Source: Cupriavidus yeoncheonensis (GTDB taxonomy: Bacteria; Pseudomonadota; Gammaproteobacteria; Burkholderiales; Burkholderiaceae). From it: 64,000 nucleotides of DNA. Under the pieces are notes generated by a model. The model saw only the letters and a list, made by a program, of their open reading frames with translations. It did no database searches and was not told the DNA's origin. The position numbers and the translations under genes were made by a program. Of the stretch, positions 1-7,400 are shown piece by piece. Within the stretch, counting starts at the first letter, position 1, and the number at the start of each line of letters is the position of its first letter. Location: NCBI RefSeq assembly GCF_905397275.1, contig NZ_CAJPUY010000023.1, forward strand, positions 1 through 64,000, read 5' to 3'.

Positions 1-57
1 GTTGAACAGTAGAAGCGCATCGTTGATAGCCAGCCGCTCAGGCGACGCGTTTCTTGC

Positions 58-86
58 CTACTTCTTGTCGCTCGGACAAGAAGTAG
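58..86. repeat. Perfect 12-bp stem hairpin
   Basis: The arms CTACTTCTTGTC (58-69) and GACAAGAAGTAG (75-86) are exact reverse complements with a 5-base loop. No T-run follows, so it is more like an intergenic repeat hairpin than a classical terminator. It sits directly in front of two direct repeats. I see no gene in 1-237; whatever lies upstream is outside the window. Confidence 0.6.
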
Positions 87-90
87 GTCG

Positions 91-188
91 CCGGCTACGC
101 CGGCGAAACAGGGGCGCCTGCCAAGAACGACACGCCAATCAAAACCAACCGGCTACGCCGGCGAAACAGCGGCGCCTGCCAAGAATGA
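91..188. repeat. Two 40-bp direct repeats, 58-bp period
   Basis: Copies at 91-130 and 149-188 begin CCGGCTACGCCGGCGAAACA and differ at only two positions. Each copy contains the short inverted motif GCCGG..CCGGC. Between them is an 18-base spacer. The array lies 50 bases downstream of the stop of the minus-strand receptor gene that ends at 238. This resembles a dispersed intergenic repeat of the genus, but that cannot be shown from one window. Confidence 0.6.
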
Positions 189-237
189 TGAGCCAGTCAT
201 CACCAAAAGTGCGCCAACACACCCGCCCCATTCAAAA

Positions 238-1227
238 TCAGTCCGGCTTGATCTGCGCGCGCGCGATGATCGGCTTCCAGCGCTGTTGTTCCTGGGCGAT
301 GAAATGCGCGAATTCCTGCGGCGTGCTGCCCACCACCAGCGCGGCATCGGCGCTCAGCCGCTGGGTCGACGCCGGGCTCTTTACCGCCTTGGCCGCGGCG
401 TCGGCGAGCTTGTCGGCGGCCGGCTGCGCGAGACTTGCCGGGGCCAGCAGACCGTACCACTGCGTCATCTCGAAGCCCGGGTAGCCTTGTTCCGCGACGG
501 TGCCGACATCGGGCAGCTGCGGAATGCGCTGCGACGTGCCCGTGGCGATGCAGCGCAGCTTGCCAGCCTTGATGAACGGCAGGATGGCCGGCGCGCCAAC
601 CGCTGCCGCATCGAGCCTGCCGGACAGGAGGTCGGTGATCTGCGGACCGCTGCCGCGGTACGGCACGTGGGTAATGAAGGTGCCGCTGGCGGCCTTCAGG
701 TACTCGAAGGCAAGGTGGCCCGCGCTGCCATTGCCGGCCGAACCGTAGTTGAGCTTGCCGGGCTTGCTTTTGGCCAGCGCGATGAACTCCTTCAGGTTCT
801 TCGCCGGCACGTCGGGATGGATCACGTACAGGCTCGGCACCTTGGACAGCAGGGACACCGGGCGGAAGTCCTTGTTCGGGTCATAGGGCAGCCTGGCGAA
901 GATGTAGGGATTCACCGCGAGCGTACCGATATGGCCCAGGATCAGCGTGTGCTGGTCGTCGGCGCGCGCCACTTCTCCCATGGCGACGTTGCCGGCGCCG
1001 CCGGGCTTGTTCTCCACGAACACCGACACGCCAAGCAGCCGGGTCAGTTCGGCGGCGGTCGAGCGCGCTACGATCTCGGAGCTGCCACCGGGCGCGAACG
1101 GCACGACCAGGCGGATGGGCTTGGCGGGCCACGCCTGCGCCCGCGCGAGCGCAGGCGCAAGGGCGCCGGCGCCTAGCGCGGCGGCGAGCTTCAGGACGTC
1201 TCGGCGGACGGGGTCAAACTGGTTCAT
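238..1227 (-). CDS. Bug/TctC-type periplasmic tripartite tricarboxylate receptor
   Basis: A 329-residue periplasmic binding protein of the Bug family (TctC-like), which captures small carboxylates. The N-terminus has a twin-arginine type leader (VRRDVLK near residue 8, then a hydrophobic stretch and an ALARAQA cleavage region), suggesting Tat export; most Bug leaders are Sec type. Family marks are PIRLVVPFAPGGSSE after the leader, VENKPGG, LPYDP, and HVPYRGSGP. No TctA/TctB membrane subunits are near, which is common for the expanded orphan Bug set of Burkholderiales. It follows another Bug gene by 68 bases on the same strand and is probably the last gene of a GntR-Bug-Bug operon. The ligand is unknown. 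Confidence 0.9.
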   Translation of the reverse strand: MNQFDPVRRDVLKLAAALGAGALAPALARAQAWPAKPIRLVVPFAPGGSSEIVARSTAAELTRLLGVSVFVENKPGGAGNVAMGEVARADDQHTLILGHIGTLAVNPYIFARLPYDPNKDFRPVSLLSKVPSLYVIHPDVPAKNLKEFIALAKSKPGKLNYGSAGNGSAGHLAFEYLKAASGTFITHVPYRGSGPQITDLLSGRLDAAAVGAPAILPFIKAGKLRCIATGTSQRIPQLPDVGTVAEQGYPGFEMTQWYGLLAPASLAQPAADKLADAAAKAVKSPASTQRLSADAALVVGSTPQEFAHFIAQEQQRWKPIIARAQIKPD

Positions 1228-1295
1228 GCGTTTCTCCGGAGAGGCTTGAGGGTTCTTGAAGGCTGGGCGCTTGCGGTGGGTGACCGGCGCTCACG

Positions 1296-2294
1296 TTATT
1301 CGGGCTTGACGTTGCCGTCCCGGATGACCTTGGCCCACAGGCGGGTCTGGTTGTCGATATAGCGGGCGGCCTCGGCCGGCGGCGCGGCCACGACCTCGCC
1401 GCCCAGTTCCGCGATGCGCTTGCGCACGTCGGGACTGTTCATGACTTTCTGCAGCGCCTCGGACAGCTTGCCGGCAATGGGCTGGGGCGTGCCGGCGGGG
1501 ACGAACGCGGCATTCCATTCATAGACTTCGTAGCCGGCCACGCCGGCTTCCTCCATGGTCGGCACCGACGGCAGCGCCGGCGTGCGCGTGTGGCTGGTCA
1601 CCGCAAGCGGCCTGAGCTTGCCGGCCTTGATGTGCTGCAGGCTCGATGCCACGTTGGCGAAGAACAGCGGCACCTGGCCCGCGATGACGTCCGTCATGGC
1701 CGGGCCGCCGCCCTTGTAGGGCACGTGCAGCAGGTCCACGCCAGCGCGCTGCTCGAACAGCACGCCGGACAGGTGCTGGGCCGAGCCGTTGCCCGACGAG
1801 GCGAAGGCCACCGTGCCCGGCTTCTGCTTCGCGATGGCCAGGACATCCCTGACCGAGTGCGCGGGGAATCCCGGCGTGGCGACCAGCACATTGGGATAGC
1901 GCGCCAGCACGCCAATCGCCGTGAAGGCCCTGGCGGGGTCATAAGGCAGGCGCGGATACAGGCTCGGATTCACCGCGTAGGAAGAGGCGTCGACCATCAG
2001 CGTGTAGCCGTCCGGTGCTGCCTTGGCAACGTACGAGGCGCCGATCTGCCCGCCTGCGCCGGGCCGGTTTTCCACGATGACGGACTGGCCGAGCTCGCGC
2101 CCGAGCCCGGGCGCAATCAGTCGCGCCATCAGGTCGGCGCCGCCGCCCGGCGGGTAGGTCACGACAATGGTGATGGGCCGGCTCGGCCATTGCGCGGCCG
2201 TTTCCGTGGCCTGCGCAAGGGCAGGGGTCAGCAGCACGGTGGCCATCACGGCCCCTGCAATGCGTGTTGTCGAATGCTTCAAGCTGGTCTCCAC
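1296..2294 (-). CDS. Bug/TctC-type periplasmic receptor
   Basis: A 332-residue Bug-family solute receptor with a Sec signal peptide (hydrophobic core near residues 13-26, cleavage near ALAQA). Conserved features are ITIVVTYPPGGGAD, VENRPGAGG, LPYDP and LLHVPYKGGGP, the loops that bind the carboxylate ligand in this family. It lies 32 bases downstream of the GntR gene and 68 bases upstream of a second Bug gene, all on the minus strand. The two receptors are clearly distinct in sequence, so they may bind different ligands. The divergent amidohydrolase at 3211 suggests a lactone or related carboxylate as substrate, but this is inference. Confidence 0.9.
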   Translation of the reverse strand: METSLKHSTTRIAGAVMATVLLTPALAQATETAAQWPSRPITIVVTYPPGGGADLMARLIAPGLGRELGQSVIVENRPGAGGQIGASYVAKAAPDGYTLMVDASSYAVNPSLYPRLPYDPARAFTAIGVLARYPNVLVATPGFPAHSVRDVLAIAKQKPGTVAFASSGNGSAQHLSGVLFEQRAGVDLLHVPYKGGGPAMTDVIAGQVPLFFANVASSLQHIKAGKLRPLAVTSHTRTPALPSVPTMEEAGVAGYEVYEWNAAFVPAGTPQPIAGKLSEALQKVMNSPDVRKRIAELGGEVVAAPPAEAARYIDNQTRLWAKVIRDGNVKPE

Positions 2295-2326
2295 TTCAAT
2301 GGACTCATTTTTCTGGGCAATGGACG

Positions 2327-3109
2327 TCAGCGGATGTCCGCCTGGTAGCGGAAGGCATAGGCATCGCCCCTTGTCAGCCGGTACTCCGCGCAGTGGCCTT
2401 GCAGGTCGTAGGCGCGCCGCGTCACCAGTGCGCAGGGGTGGCCGTCAGGCAGTTCCAGCAGGCCGGCCTCGTCGGTATCCAGCGTGCGGAAGGTCACCTC
2501 GTCCTCGGCGCGATGGATGGTGATGCCACACTGCGAGCCCAGCAGCGGATAGAGCAGGTCGCCCCATTCGGCCTTGGGCAGGCGCTGCAAAGGCTCGCAG
2601 CGCGGCAGCGGCAGCCAGATCGATTCGAGCAGGCGCGGCTTGTCATCGAGCCAGCGCCGCCGCGAGATCGCCAGGCCGCGCGCGCCGGCACCGAGCCCAA
2701 ACAGGGCGGCCATGCCCTGGTCCAGCCGCGCCGCGCGGCACGACAGGATCTCGGAACGCGGAATCGCCAGGCCTGGTTCGGTGCCCGTGGCCAAGCTGCC
2801 CGGTGCCCCTGCATCGGCCCGGAAGCGGAAGAACCGCATCATGCTGGCGCCCGTGAGCCCGTTGCGCACGAAGGTGCCTTTGCCCTGCACGCGCTCCAGC
2901 AGGCCTTCCTGCACCAGTACGGCAATGGCCTGGCGGATGGTGCCCAGCGCCATGCCGAATTCGGCGGCAAGCGTGTTCTCGGCGGGAATGGCGGCACCCG
3001 GCAGCCACTCGCCGGCCACGATCTTGCGCTGCAACTGCGCCGCAATCCGGCCATAGCGGCTGACGCCGGGGGCGGTTGCGGCACGGTGCAGCGGGTCGTT
3101 GTCTGGCAT
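2327..3109 (-). CDS. GntR-family regulator, HutC/UTRA type
   Basis: A 260-residue transcription factor. Residues about 18-82 form the GntR winged helix (RYGRIAAQLQRKIVAGEWLP, then a TIRQAIAVL recognition region and GKGTFV wing). Residues about 95-250 fit the UTRA effector-binding fold of the HutC subfamily. It heads the two Bug genes and is divergent from the amidohydrolase gene with about 100 bases between starts. That arrangement suggests it controls both directions in response to a catabolic intermediate. A 14-bp inverted repeat in the shared promoter (3136-3149) is a candidate operator. Confidence 0.88.
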   Translation of the reverse strand: MPDNDPLHRAATAPGVSRYGRIAAQLQRKIVAGEWLPGAAIPAENTLAAEFGMALGTIRQAIAVLVQEGLLERVQGKGTFVRNGLTGASMMRFFRFRADAGAPGSLATGTEPGLAIPRSEILSCRAARLDQGMAALFGLGAGARGLAISRRRWLDDKPRLLESIWLPLPRCEPLQRLPKAEWGDLLYPLLGSQCGITIHRAEDEVTFRTLDTDEAGLLELPDGHPCALVTRRAYDLQGHCAEYRLTRGDAYAFRYQADIR

Positions 3110-3135
3110 CTGGTGTCCGTGTTAAATTGATGTCA

Positions 3136-3149
3136 TCTAGAGGACTAGA
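3136..3149. promoter_or_regulatory. Inverted repeat, candidate GntR operator
   Basis: TCTAG-AGGA-CTAGA is a perfect 5-bp inverted repeat with a 4-base centre, located in the 101-base divergent region between the GntR gene (start 3109) and the amidohydrolase gene (start 3211). The position fits an operator. The site is short and could be chance. Confidence 0.35.
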
Positions 3150-3210
3150 GATTATCTGCGGGTCGCCCGGGACCATATCCGGGCTTACCCGCATGCGAGG
3201 AAGGCTGACG

Positions 3211-4062
3211 ATGATGCGCAGTGCGATGCCGCTGGTGGATTGCCACTTTCACCTGTTCGACGCCGGGGCCGGCATGCCGTCTGCCCGTTATCGGCCCGCG
3301 TACGCAGCGCGCATCGAGGACTGGCAGCTACTGCTGGCACCGATGGGAGAACCCTGCGGCGGCGTGGTTGTCCAGACCAGTTTCCTTGGCACGGACAATT
3401 CCGCGTTGCTCGCGGCGCTGCAAGCCCTGCCGGGACGGCTGCGCGGCGTCGCCGTGGTGGATCCGTCGGTCTCGGACGAGGCGCTGGCCGACATGAGCGC
3501 GGCAGGCGTGCGTGGCATCCGGCTCAATCTATTCGATGACCCGGACTGGGCACGCATCGGCACGGCGCCGTGGCGCGCGCTGTTCGCGCGGGTTGCCGCG
3601 CTGGGCTGGCATGTGGAGCTGCATACCGGGAACGGGCAGGGCGGTGCGCTGCTGGCTGGGCTCGACGCCGCGCTCGGGCATTGCCCCGCACCCGTCGTGC
3701 TGGACCACTTTGGCAGGCCCGGTGAAGACGGTCTGCGCGACGCCGTCTTCGATGTGGCGGCACGGATGCTGGCGCGCCGGCAGGTCTGGGTGAAGCTGAG
3801 TGCTCCGTACCGGCTGCTGCCCGGAGCCGACTGGCGTGCGCTCGCCAGGGCATGGGGCCGGACGGTGGGGCATGACCGGCTCTTGCTGGGCAGTGACTGG
3901 CCATGGACCAATCATGAGTCCGCGGCCCGCGCCGATGAATGCGCGGCGTTGTTCGGCTGGCCGTGCGAGCCAGGTGCCGGCGGCGAGGGATCGGATGACC
4001 GCGGGTTTGCCGAGTCGCTACGCTGGCGGAACGCGGCGGCGCTCTACGGGTTCGACTTTTAG
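3211..4062 (+). CDS. Amidohydrolase-2 family metal-dependent hydrolase
   Basis: A 283-residue TIM-barrel hydrolase of the amidohydrolase-2 family (PF04909), which includes lactonases and decarboxylases such as 2-pyrone-4,6-dicarboxylate lactonase. The metal-binding signature is DCHFHLF at residues 10-16, followed by histidines in LHTGNGQ and VLDHFGRP, and the late aspartate in LLGSDWPWTNHE. I chose the ATG at 3211 because GAGGAAGG lies 7 bases upstream and it starts just before the first barrel strand; the frame is open to 3076, but the extra 45 residues would overlap the GntR promoter and look unlike the family. Divergent from the GntR/Bug operon, so it probably acts on the imported substrate. 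Exact reaction unknown. Confidence 0.85.
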   Translation: MMRSAMPLVDCHFHLFDAGAGMPSARYRPAYAARIEDWQLLLAPMGEPCGGVVVQTSFLGTDNSALLAALQALPGRLRGVAVVDPSVSDEALADMSAAGVRGIRLNLFDDPDWARIGTAPWRALFARVAALGWHVELHTGNGQGGALLAGLDAALGHCPAPVVLDHFGRPGEDGLRDAVFDVAARMLARRQVWVKLSAPYRLLPGADWRALARAWGRTVGHDRLLLGSDWPWTNHESAARADECAALFGWPCEPGAGGEGSDDRGFAESLRWRNAAALYGFDF

Positions 4063-4238
4063 GGCCTCCGTGTCTTTCATGCGCTTTCCCACGAAGCCCT
4101 GCTCTCACCCGTTCCGAAGGGAACGAACCGGCCCATGCCGGGTCAATCGTAATCGTTAAGTTACAATGTTGTCCTGCAGCACGGCCGGCGCTTCCTTTGC
4201 GAAGTGCGGTATCAGGCCCTGCTGAACGCCCCCGACCC

Positions 4239-4673
4239 ATGCGATTTCTTTTCCTGCTGCTGACTGCCCTGTGCCTGTCGCTGCTCTCCTTTGGAGCGGC
4301 GGCGCACGCGCACGCGGGTTTGCAGGGAAATGTCGCCGCGGTGGCCGCCCGGGCTGCCGCCGTGCCCGACAAGGTCACGGAAGTCGCGGCGCTGCCGTCC
4401 GTTGACGAGATGGGGCGGGTGATCGCCCCCGGCGATGACGGCCTGCACGACGAAGACGCCATCGACGACCCGCCACCCGGCTACTGCAATATCTGGTCGG
4501 CGGACCTGCTCGATCCGCTGGACCTGCTGGACGAGATCGAAGAGTCCAGCGCCTTGTTCGACCTGCCGACCGCGAAGCTCGTGCTGCCCGCGGAAGATTT
4601 CTGGCAGGCGCCCTCCGGGCGCATCGCGCCACCCGCCACGGCTTTCTTCAAGCCGCCGATTTCCCTCGCCTGA
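4239..4673 (+). CDS. Small exported protein heading an RND metal-efflux operon
   Basis: A 144-residue protein with a clear signal peptide (hydrophobic residues 3-17, cleavage near AAAHA). The mature part is acidic (DDGLHDEDAIDD) and ends with a proline-rich tail PPISLA. It has no domain I recognise. Its place 191 bases before the outer-membrane factor gene parallels small periplasmic proteins such as CzcI that precede czcCBA operons, but I cannot claim homology. The start at 4239 is preferred because the signal peptide begins there; the frame is open to 4197. A TACAAT at 4162-4167 in the AT-richer stretch upstream is a possible -10 element without a good -35. Confidence 0.65.
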   Translation: MRFLFLLLTALCLSLLSFGAAAHAHAGLQGNVAAVAARAAAVPDKVTEVAALPSVDEMGRVIAPGDDGLHDEDAIDDPPPGYCNIWSADLLDPLDLLDEIEESSALFDLPTAKLVLPAEDFWQAPSGRIAPPATAFFKPPISLA

Positions 4674-4864
4674 TCCTCTTCGCGCCCGGTGCGCGGCATT
4701 GCCGCGTCCGGGGTGCGTCCCATTGCCTGGCCCGACTTCCCGGCGCGCCTCTGCGCTAGCCGGCTGAGTCCGCTGCGGCCGTCCGCCTTTTTGCGTTGCG
4801 TTGCATGCGCGAGGGCGGGGTCGCGGCGTGGCGCAGGCAGCCGCATCGCTTGCTTTCCCGACTC

Positions 4865-6232
4865 ATGACAAACACCAAGCTGACCCTGATCGCGTCGCTT
4901 TCGCTGGTGGCGTTCGCCGCCATGCCGGCGCATGCCAGCGACGACGTGCGCCCGCCGGCCGCTGTCGTCCTCGCCGCCGGCAACACAGCGCCCGCGCCCT
5001 CCGCCCCTCCCTCCGCTCCCGTCGGTCCGTCCTACGGCCTGCACGACCTGCTGGGGATGGCGCAATCCACCAACAAGGGGGTCGAGGCCGCACAGGCCAA
5101 TGTCGACGCCGCCAATGCCGCCATCACCAGCGCGCGCGCCTATCCGAACCCGCAGGTCGAGGTGATGTACGGCCGCCTGCAGGGCAAGCAGCCCGGCGTC
5201 ACCAGCGGCAATGCGCCGACCTACGCCATCACCCAGAAGCTGGACTATCCGCACCAGCGCAGCCTGCGCGAAGACATGGCCACGCGCGGCCTGGAAGCGT
5301 CGCAGGCGGTGCGGCAGGGCTTCCGCGCCGAGCTTGCCGCGCGCGTGAAGACCGCCTACTTCGAAGTGCTGCGCCGCGAGAGCGAACTGCAGGCGGCGTC
5401 CGAGGACCTGGCCATGACGCGCCAGATCCATTCCCGCGCGCGCCTGCGCGTGGAGGTGGGCGAGGCCCCGCGCTATGAACTGATCAAGGCCGAGACCGAA
5501 CTGCTGGCGGCGCAGAAGAGCCAGCAGACCGCCGAGCTGCGCGTGAACCAGGCCAAGGCCGCGCTGCGCCAGCAGGTCGGCGGCGCGATGCCGGCGCAGT
5601 TCGCGCTGGACGGCAGCCTGGGCCGCGCGCCAGAGGTGCCGCCGCTGCCGCAACTGCGCGGCACCATGACCGCGAGCAATGCCGAACTGGCCCAGCGCCG
5701 CATGGAACTGGAGCGCGCGCGGCTGGGCGTCGATTACCAGCGCTCGCTGCGCTGGCCGGAAGTGGCCGTGCGCGCGAGCACGGACCGCCAGCCGGACAAC
5801 AACGTGTCGCAGATCGGCCTGGTGCTGACCATTCCGCTGTGGGACCGCCGCAGCGGTCCGGTGGGCGAGGCCACGGCCCAGGCCACGCAGGCCCGCAGCG
5901 CGCTGGAAGCGCGTGAATTCGAGCTGGCCCAGGAGCTGGAAACCGCCTACCGCCAGTACGAGATCACCCAGTCGCAGGTGACCGCGCTCGAATCCGGCAT
6001 CGTGCGCGAGGCCGAATCGGCGCTCAACGTGGCCGAGTCGGCGTACCGCTTCGGCGAGCGCGGCATCCTGGACTACCTGGATGCGCAGCGCGTGCTGCGT
6101 GGCGCGCGCAATGAACTGATCGCCGCCCAGTTCGACCTGCAGGTCGCCGCCATCCAGATCGAAAAGCTCATGTCGACGGCGCCGGGCACCATGCCCGCGG
6201 GCCTGCCGTCCTCCACCATCCAGAACCAATGA
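4865..6232 (+). CDS. CzcC-like outer-membrane efflux channel
   Basis: A 455-residue TolC-family outer-membrane factor, the exit duct of an RND efflux complex. It has a Sec signal peptide (residues 1-24, AMPAHA), then two repeated outer-membrane-efflux domains rich in long amphipathic helices. The phrase ARAYPNPQVEVMYG and the later GERGILDYLDAQRVLR are typical of CzcC/CusC-type proteins. The start at 4865 is chosen because it begins the signal peptide; the frame is open to 4796. The stop overlaps the start of the adaptor gene by 4 bases (ATGA), so the two are translationally coupled. Substrate is presumably a metal ion, from the pump's class. Confidence 0.88.
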   Translation: MTNTKLTLIASLSLVAFAAMPAHASDDVRPPAAVVLAAGNTAPAPSAPPSAPVGPSYGLHDLLGMAQSTNKGVEAAQANVDAANAAITSARAYPNPQVEVMYGRLQGKQPGVTSGNAPTYAITQKLDYPHQRSLREDMATRGLEASQAVRQGFRAELAARVKTAYFEVLRRESELQAASEDLAMTRQIHSRARLRVEVGEAPRYELIKAETELLAAQKSQQTAELRVNQAKAALRQQVGGAMPAQFALDGSLGRAPEVPPLPQLRGTMTASNAELAQRRMELERARLGVDYQRSLRWPEVAVRASTDRQPDNNVSQIGLVLTIPLWDRRSGPVGEATAQATQARSALEAREFELAQELETAYRQYEITQSQVTALESGIVREAESALNVAESAYRFGERGILDYLDAQRVLRGARNELIAAQFDLQVAAIQIEKLMSTAPGTMPAGLPSSTIQNQ

Positions 6233-7395
6233 CCATGCGTCCCAATTTCCTGCTTTCGCTGACGGCCGCCGCCGTCATGGTGTTTGCCCTGGCGGGCTGC
6301 TCGAAGGAGCCTGTCCCGGCCACCGAAGCGCCCAGGCTGCCGCCCGGCGTGGTCAGGCCCGAAGCCGGCCTGATGCAGTCGCTGAAGGTGGCGCCGCTTG
6401 CCACGTCCCCGTTCAGCGAGATGCTGCGCGTGGCCGGACGCATCGATTTCGACGAGCAGCGCGTGTCGCGCGTCGGCGCCAGCGTGACCGGGCGCGTGAC
6501 CGACCTCTACGCGAGCCTGGGCGAGGAGGTCAGGGCCGGCCAAGTGCTGGCCCGCCTGCACAGCACCGAACTGGGCGCTGCGCAGATGGCCTTCCTGAAA
6601 AGCGAGGCGCAGCACGAACTGCAGGCCCGCAATGCCGAACGCGCGCAGCAGCTGTACGCCGCCGATGTGATCGGCCGCGGCGAACTGCAGCGCCGCCAGA
6701 GCGAGCTGGCCATTGCCTCCGCCGAGATGCGCGCCTATCGCGACCAGTTGCGCGTGCTGGGCATGTCGCCGGCCGCCATTGCCGAGCTGGCCAGGGGCGG
6801 CACGATCAACTCGCACTCGCCGGTGTATTCGAGCATCAGCGGCACCGTGGTCGAACGCAACGTTGCCCAGGGCCAGGTCGTGCAGCCGGCCGATGCGCTC
6901 TACACCGTGGCGGACCTGTCGCGCGTGTGGGTGGTGGCCGAGGTGCCCGAGCAGCAGGCCGCGCAGGTGGCCGAAGGGCAGAGCGTGGAAATCGAGGTGC
7001 CGTCGCTGGCCAATGGCAAGGGCGCCCAGACCATTACGGGCAAGCTGATCTATGTGGGCCGTACAGTGAATCCGCAATCGCGCACGGTGCTGGTCCGCAC
7101 CGAAGTCGAGAACCGCGAGGGCCGTCTCAAGCCGGCCATGCTCGCCAGCATGCTGATCGCCAGCAAGCCGGCTGAACAGCTCGTGGTGCCGGCGTCGGCG
7201 GTGGTGCGCGAAGGCAATGACGAGCTGGTCTACGTCGAAATGGCCGACGGGCAGTTCCGCCAGACGCGCGTCAAGCTGGGCGCGGAGAGCGATGGCATGC
7301 GCGTGGTGCTCAATGGCGTCAAGGCCGGCGACCGCGTGGTGGTGGATGGCGCGTTCCATCTCGATAACGAGCGCAAGCGTCTCGAACAGGGCTGA
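6229..7395 (+). CDS. RND periplasmic adaptor lipoprotein, CzcB-like
   Basis: A 388-residue membrane fusion protein that bridges the RND pump and the outer-membrane channel. It begins with a lipoprotein signal (VFALAGC, lipidated cysteine near residue 24). The order of parts is a barrel-sandwich half (GRIDFDEQRVSRVGASVTGR), a long helical hairpin (about residues 110-170), the second lipoyl half (YSSISGTVVERNVAQGQVV), a beta-barrel and a membrane-proximal domain. It lacks the His-rich N-terminal extension seen in some CzcB proteins. It overlaps the upstream gene by 4 bases and ends 5 bases before the pump gene, so all three are one operon. Confidence 0.88.
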   Translation: MTMRPNFLLSLTAAAVMVFALAGCSKEPVPATEAPRLPPGVVRPEAGLMQSLKVAPLATSPFSEMLRVAGRIDFDEQRVSRVGASVTGRVTDLYASLGEEVRAGQVLARLHSTELGAAQMAFLKSEAQHELQARNAERAQQLYAADVIGRGELQRRQSELAIASAEMRAYRDQLRVLGMSPAAIAELARGGTINSHSPVYSSISGTVVERNVAQGQVVQPADALYTVADLSRVWVVAEVPEQQAAQVAEGQSVEIEVPSLANGKGAQTITGKLIYVGRTVNPQSRTVLVRTEVENREGRLKPAMLASMLIASKPAEQLVVPASAVVREGNDELVYVEMADGQFRQTRVKLGAESDGMRVVLNGVKAGDRVVVDGAFHLDNERKRLEQG

Positions 7396-7400
7396 ACACC

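Noticed and set aside
2..484. An open frame at the left edge of the window
   Set aside because: It overlaps the repeats and the minus-strand Bug gene and has no recognisable product.
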